Program-made: the position numbers and the translations under genes
Notes under the pieces: model-generated
What the model saw: the letters and a program-made list of their open reading frames with translations, nothing else
Told to the model about the DNA's origin: nothing
The model's database searches: none
Shown here: piece by piece, positions 1-12,324 of the stretch
Layout of the letters: every line of letters begins with the position of its first letter
Position numbering within the stretch: the first letter of the stretch is position 1
Source: Variovorax sp. WS11
GTDB taxonomy: Bacteria; Pseudomonadota; Gammaproteobacteria; Burkholderiales; Burkholderiaceae_C
Direction: 5' to 3'
DNA length: 64,000 bases
Assembly (NCBI RefSeq): GCF_010499245.1
Contig: NZ_JAAGOW010000003.1
Location: 248,001 to 312,000 of the forward strand

Positions 1-887
1 ACCGCCTTGGCCGCCCAGTAGTAGCGGCGCATCAGCGCCTCGCTCGACTTTCGCTGCGACTCGCCGACATAGCCGAAGGTGGCCGCCACGGCCGTCTGCA
101 GGTCGAACACCAGGCGGTCCTCGCGCCGGTTGGCGATCAGGTGCAGGCGGGCGCGGATCAGGCTGAGCAAGGCCTCGTTGCGCTTGATCTGCTGCACCTC
201 GAAGGCGGTGGCCAGGCCGTTCTTCGCCAGGTCGTCCCAGCGCCTGCCGAAGCCCCCCGCCTTGGCCACCCAGAGGATGATCTGCAGGTCGCGCAGCCCG
301 CCGGGCGATTCCTTGCAGTTGGGCTCCAGCGCGTAGGGCGTGTTCTCGTACTTCTGGTGCCGGTGCCGCATCTCCTGCGTCTTGGCGGCGAAGAAGGCGT
401 GCGGGTCGATGTCGGCGAGGAAGCTCTTGCGGAAGGCCGCGTAGAGCTTCTTGTCGCCGGCGACCAGGCGGGATTCGAGCAGCGAGGTCTGGACCGTGAC
501 GTCCTTGGCGGCTTCGGCCAGGCATTCGTCCACCGTGCGCACGCTGGAGCCGATCTCGAGGCCCACGTCCCAGCAATGGCCGATGAAGGCCTCGATGCGT
601 GACGGGTCGACATCGGTCGCATGGTCCTGCGGCAGCAGCAGCAGCACGTCGACGTCGGAAAAAGGGAACAGCTCGCCGCGCCCGAAGCCGCCGACCGCGA
701 CCAGCGCCAGCCGGTTGCCGAAGCCGGCGTCGGCCCACAGCGCATTGAGCGCCTCGTCGGCCAGGGCGGCGAGCTGGCGCAGCACGGTGTGGACGCTGCG
801 CGTGGGGGCGCGCGCGCTGCGCGCCTGGTCGTACAGCGCCTGCTTGTGCGTGCGGTAGGCGTCGCGTAGCGAAGGGATGTCCACCAT
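1..887 (-). CDS. glnD: [protein-PII] uridylyltransferase GlnD, N-terminal part
   Basis: This is the N-terminal 295 residues of GlnD, the bifunctional enzyme that adds UMP to PII proteins under nitrogen limitation and removes it under nitrogen sufficiency. The nucleotidyltransferase signature GGFGRGELFPFSDVDVLLL is at residues 66-84, with the metal-binding aspartates at D78 and D80. The HD hydrolase and ACT domains would lie beyond the window edge. The chosen ATG gives MVDIPSLRDAYR, a normal GlnD start. It lies 29 bases downstream of map, a common gene pair in Burkholderiales, so the two are probably co-transcribed. Confidence 0.93.
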   Translation of the reverse strand, partial: MVDIPSLRDAYRTHKQALYDQARSARAPTRSVHTVLRQLAALADEALNALWADAGFGNRLALVAVGGFGRGELFPFSDVDVLLLLPQDHATDVDPSRIEAFIGHCWDVGLEIGSSVRTVDECLAEAAKDVTVQTSLLESRLVAGDKKLYAAFRKSFLADIDPHAFFAAKTQEMRHRHQKYENTPYALEPNCKESPGGLRDLQIILWVAKAGGFGRRWDDLAKNGLATAFEVQQIKRNEALLSLIRARLHLIANRREDRLVFDLQTAVAATFGYVGESQRKSSEALMRRYYWAAKA

Positions 888-916
888 GGCAGCCTCTCGA
901 AGGCCGGCGGGCGGCA

Positions 917-1741
917 TCAAGCCGAAGTAGTGGCGAAGGCGGGCGGCGGCGGGCTGCCGGCCGAGAGCGTGAGCACCTCGTAGCCGGTCTCGGTCACCAG
1001 CACCGTGTGCTCCCACTGGGCCGACAGCGAGTGGTCGCGCGTGACGATGGTCCAGCCGTCGTACTGGCCGCCCCGGGCGTCTTCCTTGATGTCGCGCTTG
1101 CCGGCGTTGATCATCGGCTCGATGGTGAAGGTCATGCCGGGCTTGAGCTCGTCCAGCGTGCCGGGCTTGCCGTAGTGCAGCACCTGCGGCTCCTCGTGGA
1201 AGCCGCGGCCGATGCCGTGGCCGCAGAACTCGCGCACCACCGAGAAGCCGTTGCTCTCGGCGAAGCGCTGGATGGCGAAGCCGATGTCGCCCAGGTGCAC
1301 GCCCGGCTTCACCTTGACGATGCCGTGCCACATGGCCTCGTAGGTGAAGGCGCACAGGCGCTTGGCCGCGATCGAGGCGTCGCCGACGACGAACATGCGG
1401 CTGGTGTCGCCATGCCAGCCGTCCTTGATGACCGTGACGTCGAGGTTGACGATGTCGCCCTTCTTGAGCGGCTTGTCGTTCGGGATGCCATGGCACACCA
1501 CGTGGTTGACCGAGGTGCAGATGGACTTGGGGTAGGGCACGCTGGAGGCGCCCATGTAGTTGAGGGGGGCGGGAATGCCGCCCTGCACCTGCGTGATGTA
1601 GTCGTGCGCGAGCTTGTCGATCTCGTTGGTGGTCACGCCGGGCTTGACGTGCGGGGTCAGGTAATCCAGCACCTCGGAAGCGAGGCGGCATGCAATGCGC
1701 ATGCCGGCCACGCCCTCGGCGTCTTTGTAGGTGATGCTCAT
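917..1741 (-). CDS. map: Type I methionine aminopeptidase
   Basis: This cytosolic dinuclear metalloenzyme removes the initiator methionine from new proteins. The 274-residue product has all five metal ligands of the pita-bread fold: D101 (NLDVTV), D112 (HGDTSR), H175 (CGHGIGR), E208 (TIEPM) and E244 (QWEHTV). The substrate-contacting histidine H84 lies in CHGIP. The length is normal, with a short proline/alanine-rich C-terminal tail. The gene is divergent from purL and directly upstream of glnD. Confidence 0.96.
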   Translation of the reverse strand: MSITYKDAEGVAGMRIACRLASEVLDYLTPHVKPGVTTNEIDKLAHDYITQVQGGIPAPLNYMGASSVPYPKSICTSVNHVVCHGIPNDKPLKKGDIVNLDVTVIKDGWHGDTSRMFVVGDASIAAKRLCAFTYEAMWHGIVKVKPGVHLGDIGFAIQRFAESNGFSVVREFCGHGIGRGFHEEPQVLHYGKPGTLDELKPGMTFTIEPMINAGKRDIKEDARGGQYDGWTIVTRDHSLSAQWEHTVLVTETGYEVLTLSAGSPPPPAFATTSA

Positions 1742-1860
1742 GGGCCCGAATTATCCCATTCGGCCCGTTAAAATTGCGGGCTTGGCGCGGATGGCCCCAG
1801 TCAGCGGCCGCCGCCTACATTCCCCTGGTTTCCAACGCGGCCCGCCGGCCCACCCCGATC

Positions 1861-5889
<4,029 letters not shown>

Positions 5890-5890
5890 G

Positions 5891-5930
5891 CCCAAGAAAA
5901 AAGCGGCCCGCGGGCCGCTTTTTTCTTGGG
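5891..5930. terminator. Bidirectional intrinsic terminator between purL and ppiC
   Basis: A perfect inverted repeat has two 20-base arms with no loop bases between them. The core is a GC-rich stem (AGCGGCCCG and its complement). The A-run on one side and T-run on the other supply a U-tract for transcripts from either direction. It begins one base after the purL stop and ends 13 bases before the ppiC stop, so it serves both convergent genes. Confidence 0.93.
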
Positions 5931-5943
5931 CGAGGGAAAAGCC

Positions 5944-6723
5944 TTATTCGACTTTGGCCTTGGCGCGCAGCTCTTCCTGATACTTCTGCAGCCGCTGCTG
6001 CTGCAGCTGCTGCACGATCTGCGGCTTGACCTCGTCCAGCTTGGGCAGCTGGGCCTGGCGGATGTCGTCCACGCGGATGATGTGGTAGCCGAACTGCGAC
6101 TTGACCGGGGCGGGGGTGGTCTCGCCCTTCTTGAGCTTGATCATCGCTTCCGAGAACTCGGGCACGAAGCTCGCGGGCGCGGCCCAGTCGAGGTCGCCGC
6201 CGTTGGCGCCGGAGCCCGGGTCCTTGCTCTGCTTCTTGGCGAGGTCCTCGAACTTGGCGCCCTTCTTGAGGTCGGCCAGGATCTTCTGGGCCTGGTCTTC
6301 CTTCTCGACCAGGATGTGGCGGGCCTTGTATTCCTTGCCGCCGTTGGCCGCGACGAACTTGTCGTACTCGGCCTGTGCGTCGGCGTCGGACACCGCGTTG
6401 GTCTTGCGGTAGTTGTCGAACAGCTGGCGGATCAGGATGGCCTGGCGCGCGAGCTCCAACTGGTTCTTGTAGTCGTCGGTGGCGTCCAGGCCCTGCTTCT
6501 GGGCTTCCTGCATGAAGATCTCGCGGGCGACCACTTCTTCACGCAGCTGGCCCTGCATCTCCGGCGTGACCGGCCGGCCGGCGGCCGCCAGTTGCTGGGC
6601 CAGCACGTCCATGCGCGCCTTGGGCACCGGCTTGCCGTTGACGATGGCCGCGTTCTGCGCGAAGGCGGGGAGGGCAGCAAGAAGGGCGACGGCGGCTGCG
6701 GCCTGCAGGAGTTGTTTCTTCAT
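5944..6723 (-). CDS. Periplasmic parvulin-type peptidyl-prolyl isomerase
   Basis: The product is a 259-residue exported folding factor. Residues 1-23 form a signal peptide (Lys-Lys start, alanine/leucine core, cleavage after AFAQ). A helical SurA/PrsA-like N-terminal region follows. The parvulin domain spans about residues 130-225, with the family landmarks ARHILV, GGDLDW and GYHIIRV. A glutamine-rich helix ends the protein. The ATG at 6723 is preferred over an upstream one because it gives a proper signal peptide. It is the last gene of the selO-msrB-yciB-bolA-ppiC run. It is PpiC/PpiD-like and could help fold outer-membrane or secreted proteins. Confidence 0.92.
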   Translation of the reverse strand: MKKQLLQAAAAVALLAALPAFAQNAAIVNGKPVPKARMDVLAQQLAAAGRPVTPEMQGQLREEVVAREIFMQEAQKQGLDATDDYKNQLELARQAILIRQLFDNYRKTNAVSDADAQAEYDKFVAANGGKEYKARHILVEKEDQAQKILADLKKGAKFEDLAKKQSKDPGSGANGGDLDWAAPASFVPEFSEAMIKLKKGETTPAPVKSQFGYHIIRVDDIRQAQLPKLDEVKPQIVQQLQQQRLQKYQEELRAKAKVE

Positions 6724-6770
6724 AAGGGGAGGGTACTTTTGCCGCCCGGAGAGGCGGGAAACAAAGCGCT

Positions 6771-7034
6771 TCAAAGCGTCTCGATAGCGATGGCGTGAAG
6801 GCCCTGTGCGATGAAAAGTTGCAGCGCATCATACACAAGCCGATGGCGCGCCACGCGCGGCTTTCCCTCGAAGAGAGGAGAGGCAATGCGCACCCGGAAA
6901 TGGGTGCCGTAGCCCTCGGCATTGGAGCCCGCATGGCCGGCATGCGCCGCGCTCTCGTCGATCACCTCGAGCACGGTCGGTTGCAGCGTCGCCCGCAGGC
7001 GTGCGTCAAGGTCGGCAGCAGTCGGAAGGCTCAT
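6771..7034 (-). CDS. BolA family protein
   Basis: The 87-residue product is a small BolA/IbaG-type protein. This family acts with monothiol glutaredoxins in iron-sulfur cluster handling and in stress-linked control of cell shape. Visible family features are the FRVRIASPLFEGKPRVARHR strand-turn-helix block with its conserved histidine and the C-terminal helix ending LHAIAIETL. The ATG overlaps the yciB stop as ATGA, so translation is coupled. Confidence 0.9.
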   Translation of the reverse strand: MSLPTAADLDARLRATLQPTVLEVIDESAAHAGHAGSNAEGYGTHFRVRIASPLFEGKPRVARHRLVYDALQLFIAQGLHAIAIETL

Positions 7035-7570
7035 GCTGCAGGCTTGTCCGACTTGAGATGCGGCGAGATGTACAGCCCCTGCGCCACCAAAAACACGATC
7101 GGGAAGGCATAGCCCCAGAGCTTGAAGTTCACCCAGGCCTCGGTGCTGAAGTAGGCCGCCACGTAGCCGTTGATCGCGGCCATGAACACGCAGTAGGCGA
7201 TCCACGCGACGTTGAGCCGCCCCCAGATCTGCGCCGGCAGCTCCAGCTGCGCGCCCAGCAGCATCTTGAGGAAGTTCTTCTTGAAGCCCCACAGCGCCAC
7301 GGCCAGTGCCAGCGCCATCGCGCCGTAGAGCACCGTGGGCTTCCACTTGATGAAGCGGTCGTCATGCAGCAGCAGCGTGAGGGAGCCGAACAGCAGGATC
7401 AGCACCAGGGTGGCCTTCTGCATCGGCGCCAGCCGGCGCTCGTTGAACCAGGCGATGCCCATCTGCAGCACGGTGGCCGCCATCAGCACGCCGGTGGCGG
7501 TGTAGATGTCGTAGAGCTTGAAGGCGCCGAAGAACAGCAGGATCGGGAAGAAGTCGAGCAGCAACTTCAT
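7031..7570 (-). CDS. yciB: Septation protein A / inner-membrane protein YciB
   Basis: The 179-residue inner-membrane protein has about five hydrophobic helices and belongs to the YciB (IspZ/IspA) family. That family is linked to cell-envelope synthesis and division, and loss causes septation or envelope defects in several proteobacteria. The N-terminal MKLLLDFFPILLFFGAFKLY and the central GWGFKKNFLK-like loop (here ALWGFKKNFLKMLLG) are diagnostic. It lies two bases downstream of msrB and overlaps bolA by four bases. Confidence 0.93.
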   Translation of the reverse strand: MKLLLDFFPILLFFGAFKLYDIYTATGVLMAATVLQMGIAWFNERRLAPMQKATLVLILLFGSLTLLLHDDRFIKWKPTVLYGAMALALAVALWGFKKNFLKMLLGAQLELPAQIWGRLNVAWIAYCVFMAAINGYVAAYFSTEAWVNFKLWGYAFPIVFLVAQGLYISPHLKSDKPAA

Positions 7571-7572
7571 GT

Positions 7573-7983
7573 TCAGCGCTTTTTGAAATCGAGCGAGGCC
7601 GAGTTCATGCAGTAGCGCAGTCCGGTTTCGGTCGGGCCGTCGGGGAACACGTGGCCCAGGTGGGCGCCGCAGTTGGCGCAGACGTTTTCGGTGCGCACCA
7701 TGCCGTGCGAGCGGTCGACGATGTTCTTGATGGCGCCGGGCACCGCCTCCTGCGAGAAGCTGGGCCAGCCGCAACCGGCGTCGAACTTGGTGGCCGATTC
7801 GAAGAGCTTGGCGCCGCAGCAGATGCAGTGGTAGCTGCCGTCTTCCCAGTGCGCTTCGTACTTGCCGGTGTAGGGGCGCTCGGTGGCGGCATGGCGCGTG
7901 ACTTCGAAGGCGGCGGGCTCGGCGCCTTTCTCGGCCAGGACGGCCTTCCATTCGGCATCGGTTTTATGGACGGGTGCGGTCAT
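7573..7983 (-). CDS. msrB: Peptide-methionine (R)-S-oxide reductase MsrB
   Basis: The enzyme reduces methionine-R-sulfoxide in oxidised proteins. The 136-residue product has the two zinc-binding CxxC pairs (C53/C56 and C102/C105), the catalytic cysteine C125 in GLRYCMNSASL, and a likely resolving cysteine C71 in AGCGWPSF. There is no signal peptide, so it is cytosolic. The start overlaps the selO stop by four bases, which ties protein-redox repair to SelO. Confidence 0.96.
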   Translation of the reverse strand: MTAPVHKTDAEWKAVLAEKGAEPAAFEVTRHAATERPYTGKYEAHWEDGSYHCICCGAKLFESATKFDAGCGWPSFSQEAVPGAIKNIVDRSHGMVRTENVCANCGAHLGHVFPDGPTETGLRYCMNSASLDFKKR

Positions 7984-9461
7984 GATGAGCAGCTGATTTC
8001 GATGGTGGAAGCCCAGTCGGGCGGGAAGCCGGCATAGGCCTCGTGGCCGGCGTGGTCTTCAAATGGGGTTTCGAGCAGCTTCAGCAAGGTGGCCAGGCCC
8101 GAGAAGTCTTTTTTCTGCGCCGATTCGATCGCCTGCTGGCCCAGGTGGTTCCGCAGGACGAATTTCGGATTGGCGCCGCGCATCGATTGTGCCGCCTGCG
8201 CCGCGGTCACCTGAGCGTGGCGCTGCGCGAAGGCCTGGAGCCAGCCGCCGATGCCGGCATGGTCGAGGAACAGGTCGCGCACCGCGGCCGGATCGCCGCC
8301 CGCCTTCAGGTCGGCGAGGCGGCGCCAGAAGATCGTGTAGTCCACTTTCTCCTGCGCCAGCAGCTTGAGCACGCCTTCGATCAGCGCGCGGTCGTCCGGC
8401 GCGGCCCCGGGCAGGCCCAGCTTGGCCCGCATGCGCGCCGCGTAGGCGTCGGGGAACACCGTCTTGTACGACTCCAGCGCGGCCACCGCGACTTCCTGGT
8501 CGCCGATCAGCGGCAGCAGCGCCTGGGCCAGGCAGAACAGGTTCCAGTAGGCGACGTTGGGCTGCTGGTTGTAGGCATAGCGTCCGCCCGTGTCGCTGTG
8601 GTTGCAGATGTGGCGCGGGTCGAAGCCGTCGAGGAACTGGAAGGGCCCGTAGTCGATGGTGAGCCCGAGGATGCTCATGTTGTCGGTGTTCATCACGCCG
8701 TGGCAGAAGCCGACGGCCTGCCACTGCGCGAGCAGCGCCGCGGTGCGCTCGCTCACCGCCTCGAGGAAGGCCGCGTAGGCGTTGCCGCCGAAGCGTTCGC
8801 TGTTGCGGCAGGCCGGGTAGAAGCGGTCGATCGTGAAGTCCGCCAGCGCGCGCAGCTCATCGACGCGATTGTTGGCCGCGAAATGCTCGAAGTGGCCGAA
8901 GCGGATGAAGCTGGGCGAGGCGCGCGTGACCACGGCGGCGGTTTCGAGCTCCTCGCGCACCACCTGTGCGTCGGAGCCGGTCACGCACAGGGCGCGCGTG
9001 GTGGGGATGCCCAGCGCGTGCATGGCCTCGCTGCAGAGGAACTCGCGGATGCTGGATCGCAGCACCGCCCGGCCGTCGCCCATGCGCGAGTAGGGCGTGC
9101 GCCCCGAGCCCTTGAGCTGCAGCTCCCAGCCGCTCGCGGTCTCGCCCAGCAGGATGGCGCGGCCGTCGCCCAACTGACCGGCCCAGACGCCGAACTGGTG
9201 GCCGCTGTAGACGCTGGCCAGCGGGCGAGTGCCGACGATCGGGACGTTGCCTGTGAAGGCAGCCAGGCCGTCTTGCGAATGCAGGCACGCTTCGTCCAGC
9301 CCGATCTCACGCGCCAGGGCCGGGCTGCGCCCGACCCAGTAGGGCTCGGGCAGGGGCGTGGGCCTGAGCTCGGTGAAGAAGGCAGGGCCCAGGGTGGAGA
9401 AACCGGCGGTCCAGTCGAGTCCGAGGTCGACCACTTCCGCTTCGTCTGCAAGCATGCTCAT
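7980..9461 (-). CDS. selO: Protein adenylyltransferase SelO (YdiU family)
   Basis: This pseudokinase-fold enzyme transfers AMP from ATP to Ser/Thr/Tyr of redox proteins. The 493-residue product keeps the ATP-contact lysine K118 (QLKGSGRTPYS) and the catalytic and metal acids D260-N261 (HGVMNTDNMS) and D270 (TIDYGPF). The C-terminus ends C491-S-S, the position where, from memory, animal SelO carries selenocysteine. It is the first gene of a five-gene minus-strand run. M3 is an alternative start. Confidence 0.94.
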   Translation of the reverse strand: MSMLADEAEVVDLGLDWTAGFSTLGPAFFTELRPTPLPEPYWVGRSPALAREIGLDEACLHSQDGLAAFTGNVPIVGTRPLASVYSGHQFGVWAGQLGDGRAILLGETASGWELQLKGSGRTPYSRMGDGRAVLRSSIREFLCSEAMHALGIPTTRALCVTGSDAQVVREELETAAVVTRASPSFIRFGHFEHFAANNRVDELRALADFTIDRFYPACRNSERFGGNAYAAFLEAVSERTAALLAQWQAVGFCHGVMNTDNMSILGLTIDYGPFQFLDGFDPRHICNHSDTGGRYAYNQQPNVAYWNLFCLAQALLPLIGDQEVAVAALESYKTVFPDAYAARMRAKLGLPGAAPDDRALIEGVLKLLAQEKVDYTIFWRRLADLKAGGDPAAVRDLFLDHAGIGGWLQAFAQRHAQVTAAQAAQSMRGANPKFVLRNHLGQQAIESAQKKDFSGLATLLKLLETPFEDHAGHEAYAGFPPDWASTIEISCSS

Positions 9462-9632
9462 GGGGGCGATTGTCCCGTACCCATCGATCTCCGGGCCAAG
9501 AAGAGGCCATCACGGCCTTTCTGTTTCCATTTGTGTGCATCGGGCCGATATGGAGATTTCCGCTCGCGCAAGCCGTTAGAGTGCGGCCTCGCGATTCCTT
9601 CGCACCTCCACACCCCAAGTTTTTCCCCTCCC

Positions 9633-10934
9633 ATGTCCAGTCTCATCGTCCACGGCGGCGCTCCCCTGCGCGGCCGGATCAGCCCATCGGCCAACAAGAA
9701 CGCGGTGCTGCCCGTGCTCTGCGCCACCTTGCTCACGCGCGAGCCCCTGCGGCTGCACGGCGTGCCCGACATCACCGACGTGCGCAAGATCCTCGAGATC
9801 TTCCAGGCCCTGGGGAGCGAGGTGCGGCTCGACCGCGAGGCCGGCACGCTGGACCTGCACCACCGCGACACCGCCTTCGACGCCACGCGCCACCGCCTGC
9901 CGGAAGAGATGCGCTCCTCGATCATGTTGGTGCCGCCGCTGCTCGCCCGCTTCGGCGTGGCGCGGCTGGAGGACAACGTCAAGGGCTGCACCCTGGGCGT
10001 GCGCGAGATCGATCCGCATGTCGAGGTCTTCCGCCATTTCGGCGGCCGCGTCGAGCGCACCGAAGGCTCGCTGCTGGTGCGCCTGGCCGAGGGCATGCGG
10101 CCCGTGGACCACTGGCTGGACTACGCCTCCGTCACCACCACCGAGAACTTCGTGCTCTGCGCCGTGGCCGCCACCGGCACCTCGACGCTGACGAACGCGG
10201 CCTCGGAGCCCCACGTGCAGGAGTTCTGCCGCTTCATGGCGATGATGGGCGCGCGCATCGAGGGCATCGGCACCTCCAAGCTCACCGTGCATGGCGGTGC
10301 GCCGCTGGCCGGCGGCGAATTCCGCTTCGACGAGGACTTCCACGAGATCACCACCTTCCTGGCGCTGGGCGCGATCACCGGCGGGGAGGTGCAGGTGCGC
10401 AACAGCGCGCCCGGCCAGTTCCCGCTGATCGACCGCACCTTCGCCAAGTTCGGCGTGCAGATCGTGCATCGCGACGGCTGGTCCGAGGCCCGCCGCAGCG
10501 GCCCGCTGAAGGTGCAGGCCCCCTTCACGCCCAACGTGCTGACCAAGGTCGAGGCCGCGCCCTGGCCCTACTTCCCGGTGGACCTCCTGCCGATCTTCAT
10601 CGCGCTGGGCGTGCGCGCCCAGGGCAACGCGATGTTCTGGAACAAGGTCTACGACGGCGCGCTGGGCTGGACGGGCGAGCTGTCGAAGTTCGGCGCCCAT
10701 GTGTTCTCGTCCGACCCGCACAGGCTCATCACCTTCGGCGGCGGGCCGCTGGCGCCGGCCGTGGTCGAGAGCCCCTACATCATCCGCGTGGCGATCGCGC
10801 TCTTCATGGTCGCAGCCAGCATCGAGGGACGTTCGGAGATCCGCAACGCGGCGCCGATCCGGCGTGCGCATCCGCGCTTCGTGGAGAACCTGCGCAGCCT
10901 CGGGGTGCGCGTGGAGTGGACGCAGGAGGAGTAG
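9633..10934 (+). CDS. MurA-like UDP-N-acetylglucosamine 1-carboxyvinyltransferase
   Basis: The 433-residue product has the enolpyruvyl-transferase fold and would move enolpyruvate from PEP to a UDP-GlcNAc-like acceptor. Shared MurA landmarks are the N-terminal SANKNAVLPVLC lysine-asparagine pair, a KGCTLG loop with the active-site cysteine position filled, and a VDLLP aspartate segment. The rest departs from canonical MurA: the arginine loop reads MRSSIMLVPP and the late loop YDGALGWTGEL. It lies apart from the bolA/hisG-type setting where the essential murA is usual, so it may be a second copy for a specialised sugar or wall precursor. It diverges from selO and converges on the AraC regulator. 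Confidence 0.8.
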   Translation: MSSLIVHGGAPLRGRISPSANKNAVLPVLCATLLTREPLRLHGVPDITDVRKILEIFQALGSEVRLDREAGTLDLHHRDTAFDATRHRLPEEMRSSIMLVPPLLARFGVARLEDNVKGCTLGVREIDPHVEVFRHFGGRVERTEGSLLVRLAEGMRPVDHWLDYASVTTTENFVLCAVAATGTSTLTNAASEPHVQEFCRFMAMMGARIEGIGTSKLTVHGGAPLAGGEFRFDEDFHEITTFLALGAITGGEVQVRNSAPGQFPLIDRTFAKFGVQIVHRDGWSEARRSGPLKVQAPFTPNVLTKVEAAPWPYFPVDLLPIFIALGVRAQGNAMFWNKVYDGALGWTGELSKFGAHVFSSDPHRLITFGGGPLAPAVVESPYIIRVAIALFMVAASIEGRSEIRNAAPIRRAHPRFVENLRSLGVRVEWTQEE

Positions 10935-10951
10935 GGCGGGGCCGCTGACGC

Positions 10952-12046
10952 TCAGTTCAGCAGCAGCGCGCCCGGCACCGTCACGGCGGGGCCGCCGGCG
11001 TCGTGCCATAGCCGTGCCCGGTACTGGGCCGGCGGCAGCCCGAACCAGCGCTTGCACGCCCGGAAGAAGTTGCTGGCGTCGACGAAGCCCAGCAGATCGG
11101 CCACCTCGTGCAGCGTGTGCCGCGCCTCGGCGAGGTACTGCCGCGCCAGCTCGCGCCGGGTGCGGTCGAGCAGGGCCTGGAAGGACACCGACTCCTCCTG
11201 CAGCCGCCGCTGCAGCGTGCGCTCGGCCAGGCCGAGGCCTGCCGCCACGTCCTGCCGGCGTGGCTCGCCCTGCTGCAGCCGGCGCGCGATCTCGGCGCAG
11301 ACCCGAGCGCTGGTGCTGGTCTGGCCCAGCTGCGCGAGCTGGTTCTCCAGCAGTTCCGTGTGCATCGTGGCCAGTGCCGCGTGCTGCGTGGGAAGGGGCA
11401 CCGTCATGTCAGCGTCCGACAGCAACATGCGGTTGGCGCGCGCATTGAAGCGGATCTCGCAGCCGAAGGCCTCGCGGTACAGCCGCTCGTCCACCGGCGC
11501 GGGGTGGACGAACTCCATCGCCAGCGGCCGCAGTTCGCGTCGAGTGAGCCACTGGCACAGGGTGAACACGGTCAGCATCGCGTACTCGGTGCGCTGCCGG
11601 GGGATCGGCAGGCTGCCGCCGCCCTGTTCCAGCGACATCCAGCTGCCGCGGGGGTCGGAGCTCATCGAGAACACGGTGGCGTCGGAGATCACGGGCATGT
11701 AGCGCGTGAGGGTGCCCAGCCCGGTGCGCAGGTCGGGAGTGCAGCTCATCGCATGGCCGACGGTGCCCAGCCGGCTGCAGGTCGCGGCCAGCCCACGGCT
11801 CAGGCCCAGCGTTGGCTTGCCCACTCGCGCCACCGCGAGCTGCCACAGCATCGTGACCTGATCGACGGCGAAGCGCGTGTCCTCCCGGTTCAGCGATTCG
11901 CGGTCGAAGCCCGCGTCGCGCAGCAGCGCCTGCACATTCAGGCCCTCGGCCTCGAACATCGTGAGCACACCCTCCAGCCAGGCGGCGGAACTGGTGCGGG
12001 ATGGGGGTTGCAGCATGCAGCCGGCCCGGCGGGTCGGCTGCGGCAT
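10952..12046 (-). CDS. AraC-family transcriptional regulator
   Basis: The 364-residue regulator has an N-terminal arabinose-binding-like domain (about residues 20-200, the class that senses fatty-acid or aromatic ligands in OruR/ArgR-type proteins) and a C-terminal double helix-turn-helix at about 255-355 (RRQDVAAGLGLAERTLQRRL; HEVADLLGFVDASNFFRACK). The start at 12046 has AGGAG six bases upstream. It is divergent from the acyl-CoA ligase, so that gene and the catabolic block are its likely targets; this is inference from position. Confidence 0.9.
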   Translation of the reverse strand: MPQPTRRAGCMLQPPSRTSSAAWLEGVLTMFEAEGLNVQALLRDAGFDRESLNREDTRFAVDQVTMLWQLAVARVGKPTLGLSRGLAATCSRLGTVGHAMSCTPDLRTGLGTLTRYMPVISDATVFSMSSDPRGSWMSLEQGGGSLPIPRQRTEYAMLTVFTLCQWLTRRELRPLAMEFVHPAPVDERLYREAFGCEIRFNARANRMLLSDADMTVPLPTQHAALATMHTELLENQLAQLGQTSTSARVCAEIARRLQQGEPRRQDVAAGLGLAERTLQRRLQEESVSFQALLDRTRRELARQYLAEARHTLHEVADLLGFVDASNFFRACKRWFGLPPAQYRARLWHDAGGPAVTVPGALLLN

Positions 12047-12324
12047 GGAGGCTCCTGAAGTCACTGTTTTGGCGCGCTTGCGATAACGCGGAACGGGCGG
12101 GCGATTCCTAGAATTCCGGCGGTGCCGGGGGGCGCAGCAGTATGGGCGCCCGAGGCCGATGCAGGAATTGCGACTAACCCGGTGTGCAGACGCCGAGGCG
12201 ACAGTGCTCTGCGGGTTTCTGTCATTGTGGGATGCCCCGAAGATTGCGTGAATCGCAGGTGCCGGGCGGGCCCGTTTCCGCGGCCCCCCGGGTTTCGAAT
12301 TTTGTTGTTTCAAGGAGCCTTCCG

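Noticed and set aside
1769..1774. TAAAAT as -10 element for purL
   Set aside because: No matching -35 hexamer at proper distance; could be chance in an AT-richer patch.
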